Source: JAAYCI01 sp964370165 (GTDB taxonomy: Bacteria; Bacillota; Clostridia; Oscillospirales; Ruminococcaceae). Taken from it: DNA of 64,000 nucleotides. Both the position numbers and the translations under genes were made by a program. The stretch is from NCBI GenBank assembly GCA_964370165.1, contig CAYJIG010000004.1, positions 6,510-70,509 on the forward strand, given 5' to 3'. Shown here in pieces: positions 37,169 through 44,982 of the stretch; positions within the stretch are counted from its first letter, which is position 1, and each line of letters opens with the position of its first letter. The notes under the pieces are model-generated. The model ran no database searches, was not told the origin of the DNA, and saw nothing but the letters and a program-made list of their open reading frames with translations.

Positions 37169-37203
37169 AACACTCCTTATAAACATATAAGGAGTGTTTT
37201 TTT
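37169..37203 (+). terminator. Intrinsic terminator after the response regulator
   Basis: AACACTCCTTATA (37169-37181) pairs with TATAAGGAGTGTT (37186-37198), followed by T residues. Confidence 0.88.
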
Positions 37204-37292
37204 GATAAAAAATCAAAATCAGCGGAAATACACGATGTTTTATAATTTTTATTTTGCTATACTTTGAAAAAGTATTGAAGTAAGGGGGATTC

Positions 37293-38306
37293 ATGAAAGG
37301 GAAAATACTTTCGATATTAAGTGTTTTTAGCGGCGTACTTGTATGCTTGTTTGCAATAGCTATGGTATATATAAACATCATAGAAGACGGAATTTTTGCA
37401 CGTGATACGCTTATTGGATGCGGCTTGCTTCTTTTAGGTATAATCCCCATTTATTTTGGATTTATGAGGCTCACATTTAAAGTAAGGACTAATAAAATTA
37501 TTTCACTTTTAGAACAATATCAAAGTCCTTACGGTGTGGAAATTGACGTAATTTCAATCAATCTCGGAATCACAAACGAAAAGACAACAAAACTTATTCA
37601 AGAATTGATTTTTTACGGTTATGTGAAGCGTATATATATTGACTACATAAAGAAAAAGGTGATATACCTAGATTCTGCAAATGTACAGGGCGAAGAAAAT
37701 GTTAACTTTATCCATGTGAGGTGTAATAATTGTGGCGGCACAAGTTCGGTCTTGAAAGGTTCGGCTTATCAGTGTGAATACTGTGGTGCAAGCTCGGTTG
37801 CGCAAGGTGTAGCAGATAAAGTTGTGCTGATAGCCGGCGATAACTACAGCGCCGCTGAAACACAAAGCCTGAAAGAAAACTTACGGCTGGGATGCCTGCT
37901 ACCGCTTTCGATACCGTTAGTGTTTTTGTTTTTGGTATCACTGTTTTACTTGGTTACTTCCGATGCTGCGCTTTTTAATAGGCTGGGAAGTTTTATATTG
38001 GTAGGCTTACCGCTTGGGATTTTCACCCTTTTATTTGGAATTAAAGTATATAATTCGCTAAAGGAAAAATACACAAGACCACTGGTGGCAAAGTATTTAT
38101 CCATGATTATAGGAACAAGAAAACCTGAAGGTGTTTTTGTAAAAGATTTAGCCGCTCAGCTTGGTGAAGACCCGAAAATGTCCGAGAAAAACATCAAGTT
38201 TTTAATCAAGAGAAAGTATCTTGCCGGAGTAACTGTAAAAGGCGCGCCACCTAAAGTGTTCTTTTTGGACGATGGTACAGACTATAGCCGTTTTAGTCCT
38301 GTGTAG
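37293..38306 (+). CDS. Membrane protein with zinc ribbon and winged-helix-like segments
   Basis: Two N-terminal membrane segments (about 7-29, 38-58) are followed by a helical region that looks like a winged helix (about 65-128, LLEQYQSPYGVEIDVISI), a zinc ribbon with Cys144, Cys147, Cys161 and Cys164, two more membrane segments (about 197-250) and a second winged-helix-like region (about 265-325). The frame ends at a TAG, but coding potential for a further zinc ribbon continues in the same frame (next entry). GGGGGA precedes the ATG. No named family was recognised. Confidence 0.7.
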   Translation: MKGKILSILSVFSGVLVCLFAIAMVYINIIEDGIFARDTLIGCGLLLLGIIPIYFGFMRLTFKVRTNKIISLLEQYQSPYGVEIDVISINLGITNEKTTKLIQELIFYGYVKRIYIDYIKKKVIYLDSANVQGEENVNFIHVRCNNCGGTSSVLKGSAYQCEYCGASSVAQGVADKVVLIAGDNYSAAETQSLKENLRLGCLLPLSIPLVFLFLVSLFYLVTSDAALFNRLGSFILVGLPLGIFTLLFGIKVYNSLKEKYTRPLVAKYLSMIIGTRKPEGVFVKDLAAQLGEDPKMSEKNIKFLIKRKYLAGVTVKGAPPKVFFLDDGTDYSRFSPV

Positions 38307-38390
38307 TGTACAATTTGCGGTGGTGAATTTGTTGCCATTTATGGAAAAGCAAATAAATGCCCATACTGCGGTAACGGTGTAGATATATAA
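38307..38390 (+). pseudogene. In-frame continuation after amber codon (second zinc ribbon)
   Basis: Directly after the TAG at 38304-38306, the same frame codes 27 residues holding CTICGG and CPYCGN, a complete CxxC-x(n)-CxxC zinc ribbon, and ends at TAA 38388-38390. So the gene was, or is, 364 codons long. The TAG is either a nonsense mutation, a sequencing error or a readthrough site. TAG is used as a normal stop elsewhere here (for example murA). Confidence 0.6.
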
Positions 38391-38578
38391 ACTTTTATTG
38401 TGATAGATTTAAAGGCACCTCGTATATAAAAACTAGTTGAACTTTTAATACGTGTTGACAGCAAAATGGTTATAACCGAGGCATATTCGTACAACATTAT
38501 GTCTCGACAAGAGAATAAAGCAGTGCGAGCACAGTATGATGTCGAATAAAAACGGCTGATGTGAAAAGAGGTGGTAAA

Positions 38579-38962
38579 ATGAAAACAATAGCGGTTTATA
38601 TTCAAAACAAGCTACTATCATCGGGGATAACTCATGCGATCACTGCAAGAAACAGAGAAAATAGGATAGAAATCATTCCGAGTATTGAAAGCTGCTTGTC
38701 TGTGTGTCGAAGTAGTAACTCAGACGTTTTACTCGCAGAGCTGAGGGATTATTATCCACTTGCTTTAGATGATTGGCTAACAAGAGTTGAACAAATAAAA
38801 GATGCTGTGCCCACTTGTAAAATTGTTCTGATAGTAGACGAAGAAAACTTTCCAAAATCGGCAGAGATTGCAAACTCGGCTTTTAAAAATGATGAAATCG
38901 ATATGTTTTTGTACAGTTCTTCCGGGCTCAATTTCCTTGTGGACGTAATTACAAATATATAA
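38579..38962 (+). CDS. Receiver-like protein without phosphoacceptor Asp
   Basis: A 127-residue protein with the alternating pattern of a response-regulator receiver: KTIAVYIQNKLLSSGI, SDVLLAELRDY, KIVLIVDEENF and DMFLYSSSGLN. The usual acidic pocket is missing at the N-terminus, and the phosphoacceptor position appears to be glutamate or alanine (LLAEL). It may be a pseudo-receiver that binds partners without phosphorylation. ATG 38579 is chosen because GAGGTGG lies close upstream. It ends 15 bp before the next gene. Confidence 0.55.
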   Translation: MKTIAVYIQNKLLSSGITHAITARNRENRIEIIPSIESCLSVCRSSNSDVLLAELRDYYPLALDDWLTRVEQIKDAVPTCKIVLIVDEENFPKSAEIANSAFKNDEIDMFLYSSSGLNFLVDVITNI

Positions 38963-38977
38963 ACATTGGAGGATATT

Positions 38978-40720
38978 ATGACTTACTGTAACAATTGTGG
39001 ATCTGAACTTTTGCAAGATGCAAAATTTTGTAACAACTGTGGCGCTAAAACCGAAGAAATCCCAGCGCCGATAGTAAACCAAGAACAAGAGTCGTATGGA
39101 CACCCGATACCACCGGAACCACGGATAGCACCGGCGGAATCGCAACCTGCACCACAACCTGCACCACCTGCACCACCTGCACCACAGACGGAACAACCAG
39201 TATCACCCGCACCGGAGCCGCAACCGACACCACCGGTACCGCCTGCGCCACAACCGGCACCACCGGTACCACCTGCACCACAACCGGCACCACCGGTACC
39301 GCCTGCGCCACAACCGGCACCGCAGCCAGCACCACCAGTACCACCGGCGCCGCAACAGGTATCACAAAAACAAGCACCGCCTGTATTGCGCCAAGCACCA
39401 CCTATAAAAGCCGGTGGCGGTGTGGCAACAATGCAGAAAAATAACAAACCCATATTATTTATCGGCATAGGTGTAGCAGGGTTAGTAATAATAGTGCTTG
39501 CTATTGTATTGATTGTAAACATCTTTTCAGGTGGAAGCTCTGATGATCCTAATATCGGCGTATGGACAGCGCAAGAGCTTACCATGATGGGCATGACAAT
39601 GAGCCCCGAGGATATTTACCCCGATGGCATAAGCTTAGAGCTAAAATCCGGAAATAAATGCACCTTGACATTAGACGGTGGTGACCATGATGTCAACTAT
39701 GAAATCGACGGAAATACCTTCACACTAGAACAGTATGGGGATGAATTCCCCGGCACAATAAATGGTAATGTTATCATAATAACAAACCTGCTTAACATGG
39801 GGCTTGATATTACGTTTGTCAAAGGCGACTGGGATGGCGAAGGCTCAGACGCTACACAAAGCAATGGAGCCGGCAACTTGATGGGCGGAAATGATGATGG
39901 CGATATTTCGTCAGATTTTGTGGCACCGGGCTACGGCACCGAACAGACAATGCCGGTGGAAACACTTTCAGATCCCTCGGACTGGTACGGTATTGTAACA
40001 ATAAGCGACTACACAGGAACTGATGATATCTCGGGCGAGTACGAAGCGTGGGGATATATAGGCACAGATGAAATTGGCACCTATTTTGAGCTGTATGCAA
40101 ACGGCCCTTCAGGTTCTGACTATGCAAGCGACTTGATGTCGTTCAATATTGAGTTGCATGATTATTCTTTCTTCCCGGTTGTGGATGAACACGCATGGTT
40201 ATATGGCGATGCAACGCTGAAAGAAGAAGACAATACATGGTATGTGCCGTCAATAACAAACGGCGTGCTTGGCGCAACTTATAACTACGACTACAACGGA
40301 GAAAGCTTTGTTATAGACTTTGCACTTGCGCAAATATCCGACGGCAGCACATCTTCGGAAACTGCCGGCACAGACAGTGGCGAGGCCGATACAGATAGTG
40401 AAGCGCCAGCGCCTGCTCCAGAGCCAGAACCAGCGCCGGGACCGGTGACACCAAGCCTTACTGTTGATGAATTACGTGAGATATATTACGCAGTAACCGA
40501 GCTTGAGATAGATGAAAAGTATTCACTTACATACGATGAAATTTTATCTCGATATTTTAACGGTGTTACTGGAAATATCACAAATCAAGGGGAGACTTTT
40601 ATATCTTATCAATGGATTTCGGTAGAGGCGGAGACCTCTTTGTTGAACATGTCCTTTGATATAAATGAAGATGGTAGCGTCACTTACAAGTCCATGTCGA
40701 TTAATAACATCAGTTTTTGA
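38978..40720 (+). CDS. Zinc-ribbon, Pro-rich, single-pass membrane protein
   Basis: The cytoplasmic N-terminus is a zinc ribbon (Cys4, Cys7, Cys18, Cys21). A long Pro/Ala/Gln linker (about 35-145) leads to one membrane segment (about 160-182). The outer part has a lipocalin-like unit opening with GVWTAQEL, an acidic middle domain (DWYGIVTISDYTG onward), a second short Pro/Glu linker and a C-terminal domain. ATG 38978 is chosen for GGAGG at proper spacing. The GVW unit resembles those in the lipoprotein at 31550-32884. The function is unknown; a link between an internal signal and the cell surface is possible. Confidence 0.75.
   Translation: MTYCNNCGSELLQDAKFCNNCGAKTEEIPAPIVNQEQESYGHPIPPEPRIAPAESQPAPQPAPPAPPAPQTEQPVSPAPEPQPTPPVPPAPQPAPPVPPAPQPAPPVPPAPQPAPQPAPPVPPAPQQVSQKQAPPVLRQAPPIKAGGGVATMQKNNKPILFIGIGVAGLVIIVLAIVLIVNIFSGGSSDDPNIGVWTAQELTMMGMTMSPEDIYPDGISLELKSGNKCTLTLDGGDHDVNYEIDGNTFTLEQYGDEFPGTINGNVIIITNLLNMGLDITFVKGDWDGEGSDATQSNGAGNLMGGNDDGDISSDFVAPGYGTEQTMPVETLSDPSDWYGIVTISDYTGTDDISGEYEAWGYIGTDEIGTYFELYANGPSGSDYASDLMSFNIELHDYSFFPVVDEHAWLYGDATLKEEDNTWYVPSITNGVLGATYNYDYNGESFVIDFALAQISDGSTSSETAGTDSGEADTDSEAPAPAPEPEPAPGPVTPSLTVDELREIYYAVTELEIDEKYSLTYDEILSRYFNGVTGNITNQGETFISYQWISVEAETSLLNMSFDINEDGSVTYKSMSINNISF
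39145..39360 (+). repeat. Pro-rich coding repeat
   Basis: Tandem units coding for PAPPVPPAPQ and close variants occur about four times in a row, with high DNA similarity between copies, inside the zinc-ribbon membrane protein gene. Confidence 0.8.
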
Positions 40721-40759
40721 TTGATAATTGACAAAATCAAAAGCATAAGTATGCGACAA

Positions 40760-40789
40760 AAAGAGGGATGCAATTTTGTATCCCTCTTT
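40760..40789 (+). terminator. Probable terminator after the zinc-ribbon membrane protein
   Basis: AAAGAGGGAT (40760-40769) pairs with ATCCCTCTTT (40780-40789). The T run is short. Confidence 0.6.
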
Positions 40790-40827
40790 GTTAACATTTA
40801 TAATTTTGTATAATAATGAGGCATGAA

Positions 40828-42117
40828 ATGAAAAAAATAGTGATAGCTTTTTTAATAGCTTTGTGCGTAGTTTTAAGTGCGTGTAACAGTAGCGATAGTG
40901 AAAATGGCCTTGAATCGGCGCTTTCGCAGCTGACGGATAACTTGCCACAAAACAGCGAAGAGGGCACATCGCAAAGCAATGCTGACTTAAATCATGAAAA
41001 TGTGCTTATTGATGTAATAGGAGCAGACTATTTTGAAGGCAGAGCGATAATGAAAGCCGATGATGAAGAAATCTTCGGTGAAGTTTGTGCTGTTTTCAAA
41101 GTCGGCACAAACACCAAAGAACGCTTTGTAACCGAGGAATGGCTTGCTGTGTCGCCAACTATGCAGGTGTATAAATATGACGTGGCGCTTGATAGCTGGA
41201 CGGACTTTACAGTTGATTCTCAAAGTGATTCTGAGGTGTTGGCCATTTCAATACAAGACTGCATTTATGCGCTGAACGAGATTTATAGCGGTGAGTTTTC
41301 GGCAGAATACTACGACACCGAGGACATGATGAAAAAAGCTGTCTATGAAAGCGAAGAGGCTTTTAATAACTACGAAGCACCGGCGTTTTTGATAGGCCTA
41401 AACGAAGACGTGCCAAGCGGATATTTTGCCGATCCCATCGATGCTTCATATATGCCAGTTTATAATTTTGACAACAAGGCGCAAATTTATGAGCATTTCG
41501 GCAACTATTTTACACGGGAATTTTTACAGGGTCTGGAATGGGATATCGAAAATAACTTTTTTGAATTTGACGGCACATTATATCTCGTAAGAGGTAGCAT
41601 GGGTTACGGCACCTTCAGTGTGGATTTTGACAACATAGATTATGAAGAATTACATGATAATACGCTTATAATTGGCAGGCTTTTTTATGACTATATCGAC
41701 GCAAGAATAAAAGTGGAATTTGCCGAGGAAAATGGTAGCTTAAAAATTAATAATGACAATTTTTTACTTATGTATGATTTGTATCATATAAGCCCTAGTT
41801 TAGAATATGTGCGAGTGCCCGATTTCCGTGCATTTGTAAGCGATAATGAGCTGGCGACAGCTCCGAATGAGTTTACTGTATCACAAACACAAGCCAAGAC
41901 TTACAGCATTAAATATCTAGGTGATTACGATGAGTTTTTGCCCAAATATGTAAATTTACTTAGTATTTTGGACTACAATATAGTCATGGATGGATACGAG
42001 GGATATTATAGCGCAGAGAAATATGAGGGAGACTATACTATAGCAGTGAATGCATATATGCTGAATGACGAAAACGGTGTTGTTGTGGAAATAATTAAAA
42101 TGGATGCAGTGGGCTAG
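40828..42117 (+). CDS. Lipoprotein of unknown function
   Basis: The signal peptide has the lipobox VVLSAC with lipidated Cys19, then a Ser/Glu/Asn-rich linker and an acidic globular domain of about 370 residues. ATG 40828 is preferred because GAGG lies six bases before it. No family was recognised. It follows other surface genes with similar acidic composition. Confidence 0.7.
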   Translation: MKKIVIAFLIALCVVLSACNSSDSENGLESALSQLTDNLPQNSEEGTSQSNADLNHENVLIDVIGADYFEGRAIMKADDEEIFGEVCAVFKVGTNTKERFVTEEWLAVSPTMQVYKYDVALDSWTDFTVDSQSDSEVLAISIQDCIYALNEIYSGEFSAEYYDTEDMMKKAVYESEEAFNNYEAPAFLIGLNEDVPSGYFADPIDASYMPVYNFDNKAQIYEHFGNYFTREFLQGLEWDIENNFFEFDGTLYLVRGSMGYGTFSVDFDNIDYEELHDNTLIIGRLFYDYIDARIKVEFAEENGSLKINNDNFLLMYDLYHISPSLEYVRVPDFRAFVSDNELATAPNEFTVSQTQAKTYSIKYLGDYDEFLPKYVNLLSILDYNIVMDGYEGYYSAEKYEGDYTIAVNAYMLNDENGVVVEIIKMDAVG

Positions 42118-42131
42118 GGAAGAAGTATGGT

Positions 42132-42373
42132 ATGATAAAAAGTGATAAGAGCATATTAATACTCATGCTTTTATCACTTTTACTTGTTTCATGCGCAGAT
42201 GATGAAGACGGTAATTTGAGCGAGGTATTTAACGATGCACTGCAAAAGAGCATAGTATAGTTTGCTATTTGAATGAAGATGGGGCAGTAGGTCATGCAGA
42301 CGAATTTCCGCTATCATTTTACGGCAAAGAAAATGATTTTTGGGGTTGTAGCGGAGAATGTGAAAAAAGATAG
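42132..42373 (+). pseudogene. Frameshifted small lipoprotein relic
   Basis: The first 42 codons code a signal peptide with the lipobox LLVSCA and an acidic start, then stop at TAG 42258-42260. A different frame continues from about 42239 to TAG 42371-42373 with coding-like sequence (CYLNEDGAVGHADEFPL, then WGCSGECEKR). One frameshift around 42225-42255 would join the two, so this looks like a broken small lipoprotein gene. A sequencing error is the alternative. Confidence 0.5.
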
Positions 42374-42415
42374 GAGACAAATTTTACCGGTAGTTATAAA
42401 TAGATGCTAACTTTA

Positions 42416-42446
42416 AACCGATAGCCTTTTGGACTATCGGTTTTTT
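42416..42446 (+). terminator. Intrinsic terminator before the glycan cluster
   Basis: AACCGATAG (42416-42424) pairs with CTATCGGTT (42434-42442), followed by T residues to 42446. Confidence 0.85.
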
Positions 42447-42587
42447 GTATGAACAAAAAAATAAATCCGATACAGAAAAAACTACTAGGACTTGTTTTGT
42501 GACAAGCAATTGCAAGTATGGTGAAAACTTTCTGTGATTATGCATAATATAATTGCGCGTAATAGCCATAAAAATGTTGAAAAATCC

Positions 42588-42616
42588 TTGATAACCAAAT
42601 ATATATAAGCTATAAT
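42588..42616 (+). promoter_or_regulatory. Promoter of the marR-cysQ-cysD-cysNC operon
   Basis: TTGATA (42588-42593), a 17-base spacer and perfect TATAAT (42611-42616). An imperfect palindrome runs from the -10 to about 42642 and could be the operator of the MarR protein encoded next, but the region is very AT-rich. Confidence 0.7.
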
Positions 42617-42658
42617 AAATATTATTGATTATATATTATAAGTGTTGAGGAAATGACT

Positions 42659-43090
42659 ATGAAAGATAAATTAAATGAAGCCATTACTTGCTTTTTCCAC
42701 GACATGTCGATAGCAGAACTTAGGCTACAAAACAGAAACTATCAGGATAAGAAACTGACTTACAATAGTATGCTATATTTGAATATTATAGGTGGAAATC
42801 AAGGAAAGTATACGGCGTCTAACATTGCCGATATGCTATATGTTGCAAAGCCGGCAGTTATTCAAAAAATCAACGAACTTGAACGAGAGGGATATATAAG
42901 AAAAAAACAAAGTGAAACAGATAAAAGAGTTTTATACCTATATTTGACAGAGAAAGGTTTTCTTGAAGAAACAGAAACCTTGCGCTTGGATAATCAAGTT
43001 GCTTTAAAAATTGCAGAAAGATATTCCGAGGAAGAAATAACTGATTTTTTGAATATGCTTTGCAACATAAGCAAACTTTATAGTGAATAG
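42659..43090 (+). CDS. MarR-family transcriptional regulator
   Basis: This 143-residue winged-helix protein has the recognition helix region VAKPAVIQKINELEREGYI and the wing ETDKRVLYLYLTEKG. ATG 42659 gives better ribosome-site spacing than ATG 42653. It heads the sulfate-activation genes and may control them and perhaps the glycan cluster. The ligand is unknown. Confidence 0.85.
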   Translation: MKDKLNEAITCFFHDMSIAELRLQNRNYQDKKLTYNSMLYLNIIGGNQGKYTASNIADMLYVAKPAVIQKINELEREGYIRKKQSETDKRVLYLYLTEKGFLEETETLRLDNQVALKIAERYSEEEITDFLNMLCNISKLYSE

Positions 43091-43255
43091 AAAACTTTTA
43101 ATATCCATTAATATTTACGCATGTTGAAAGGATTTAATGGGCAATGTGCTCTCACAAAATCCAGCGCAAAGGGACCATTGAAATTGGTAGTTCCGAGTGT
43201 CGTTATGATGGTTTTTATATCAGTTTACTATGATGGGGAGGAAATATTAAGAGAG

Positions 43256-44068
43256 ATGAAAAATAGTAATAGCCTGTCCGTGGCCGAGCTAAAAGCCATA
43301 GAAGAATTTTGTTGTGGCATTGCAGTAAATGCTGGGAAAAAAATCATGGAAATTTATAGTGATGAGAAGTTGTTTAACGTTGTTGAAATTAAATCCGATG
43401 ATTCTCCGCTGACGTTGGCTGATACGGCCTCAAATGAAATCATTGTATCGGCACTGCGAAAAAAATACCCTGATTATGCAATACTCACAGAGGAAGAAAA
43501 AGATGATTTATCAAGACTGAATAACCCGTATTGCTTTATTGTCGACCCGCTGGACGGCACAAAAGAATTTATTAAACGCAATGGGCAGTTTACTGTAAAT
43601 ATTGCACTTTCTTACAATAATCGCGCTATTTTAGGTGTGATTTATGTGCCGACCACAGAGGAGTTATATTTTGCAAGTAAAGGAAATTCATCGTTTTACT
43701 GTAATAATGGTGATATCACTAAAATAAACGTGTCAAATATAGAAAACATTGAGTCTATAAGGCTTGTCATGAGTAGTTCGCACGGATGTAAAGAGATGGA
43801 TGAGATAATTGAAAAATATAAGTTTAAGAATTTCACCAAAATAGGAAGCTCGTTGAAGGGTTGTCTTGTCGCTAAAGGAGAAGCAGAGATTTATTATAGG
43901 CATAACCCAACTATGGAATGGGATACCGCAGCAATGCAAATTATTGCAGAAGAAGCCGGCGGTATCTTTAGGCAAATGGATGGCAGCGAAATGCTTTATA
44001 ATAGAAAAAACTCGTTGAATGATAAAGGGTTTTACATAGTGAATATGAATAAAAACATCTATCTTTAA
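43256..44068 (+). CDS. cysQ: 3'(2'),5'-bisphosphate nucleotidase, CysQ type
   Basis: This inositol-monophosphatase-fold enzyme is expected to hydrolyse PAP to AMP. Metal-site marks are the two Glu in LTEEEKDD, DPLDGTKEF and EWDTAAMQII. ATG 43256 is preferred; the frame is open 45 codons further upstream, but that part has no family likeness. The 270-residue length fits CysQ. It lies directly before cysD and cysNC; removing PAP is needed when sulfotransferases use PAPS. Confidence 0.88.
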   Translation: MKNSNSLSVAELKAIEEFCCGIAVNAGKKIMEIYSDEKLFNVVEIKSDDSPLTLADTASNEIIVSALRKKYPDYAILTEEEKDDLSRLNNPYCFIVDPLDGTKEFIKRNGQFTVNIALSYNNRAILGVIYVPTTEELYFASKGNSSFYCNNGDITKINVSNIENIESIRLVMSSSHGCKEMDEIIEKYKFKNFTKIGSSLKGCLVAKGEAEIYYRHNPTMEWDTAAMQIIAEEAGGIFRQMDGSEMLYNRKNSLNDKGFYIVNMNKNIYL

Positions 44069-44081
44069 GAGGTGAAACATT

Positions 44082-44981
44082 ATGAGCAATATGTCCCATT
44101 TGGATATGCTTGAAGCTGAAGCGATTTATATTATGAGAGAAGTTGTAGCGGAGTCGGAAAACCCCGTTATGCTTTATTCAATTGGAAAAGATAGCTCGGT
44201 TATGTTACATATTGCTTTAAAAGCGTTCTATCCTGAAAAACCTCCATTTCCTTTTTTGCATATAGATACAACTTGGAAATTTAAAGAAATGATTGAGTTT
44301 AGAGATAGGATAGCAACAGAAAATGGGATTGAAATGTTGGTTTACACTAATAAAGATGGTGTAAAAAATAATATTAATCCATTCGAGCATGGAGGAGCCT
44401 ACACCGACATCATGAAAACCGAAGCACTAAAACAAGGACTAAACAAATATAAATTTACTGTTGCATTTGGTGGTGGAAGGCGAGATGAAGAAATATCTCG
44501 TGCAAAAGAGAGGATTTTTTCTTTTAGAAACGAGCACCATGCGTGGGACCCTCAAAAGCAACGTCCTGAGCTTTGGAATTTATATAATACGGCAATAAAT
44601 AAAGGCGAAAGTATCCGTGTTTTTCCTTTGTCAAACTGGACAGAATCCGATATTTGGCAGTATATAAAGCGAGAGAATATAGAGATAGTTCCGCTTTATT
44701 TTGCTAAAGAACGAGAGGTGGTAGAAAGAGACGGAAGCTTGATTATGGTAGATGATGATAGAATGAAAATAACCGAAAAGGAAGCCGTGCAAAAAAGATA
44801 TGTGAGATTTAGGACGCTTGGATGCTACCCACTTACAGGTGCAGTGCCTTCTGCCGCCGACACGCTGGATGCTATTATTGCTGAAACTTTGGGAGCTGTA
44901 TCCTCCGAGAGAAGTAATAGGGTTATTGATTACGAAGCAACAGGAAGTATGGAGAGACGAAAAAGAGAGGGGTATTTCTAA
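44082..44981 (+). CDS. cysD: Sulfate adenylyltransferase subunit 2
   Basis: This is the catalytic subunit that makes APS from ATP and sulfate, an ATP pyrophosphatase of the PAPS-reductase fold. The PP-loop is YSIGKDSSVMLH; FAFGGGRRDEE appears here as VAFGGGRRDEEISRAKER, and FPLSNWTESDIW and LGCYPLTGA are typical of CysD. The 299-residue length is normal. It follows cysQ by 13 bp and the CysN GTPase starts one base after its stop. Confidence 0.95.
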   Translation: MSNMSHLDMLEAEAIYIMREVVAESENPVMLYSIGKDSSVMLHIALKAFYPEKPPFPFLHIDTTWKFKEMIEFRDRIATENGIEMLVYTNKDGVKNNINPFEHGGAYTDIMKTEALKQGLNKYKFTVAFGGGRRDEEISRAKERIFSFRNEHHAWDPQKQRPELWNLYNTAINKGESIRVFPLSNWTESDIWQYIKRENIEIVPLYFAKEREVVERDGSLIMVDDDRMKITEKEAVQKRYVRFRTLGCYPLTGAVPSAADTLDAIIAETLGAVSSERSNRVIDYEATGSMERRKREGYF

Positions 44982-44982
44982 G

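Noticed and set aside
38430..38549. Coding-like frame (VELLIRVDSKMVITEAYSYN onward)
   Set aside because: About 38 codons look protein-like, but there is no convincing start or ribosome site and no family was recognised; it may be a relic.
39145..39360. CRISPR-like array
   Set aside because: The repeats are contiguous coding units in frame, with no spacers.
38983..39594. Gly/Ala/Cys-rich antisense frame over the Pro-rich linker
   Set aside because: It is a by-product of the repeated Pro codons on the other strand.
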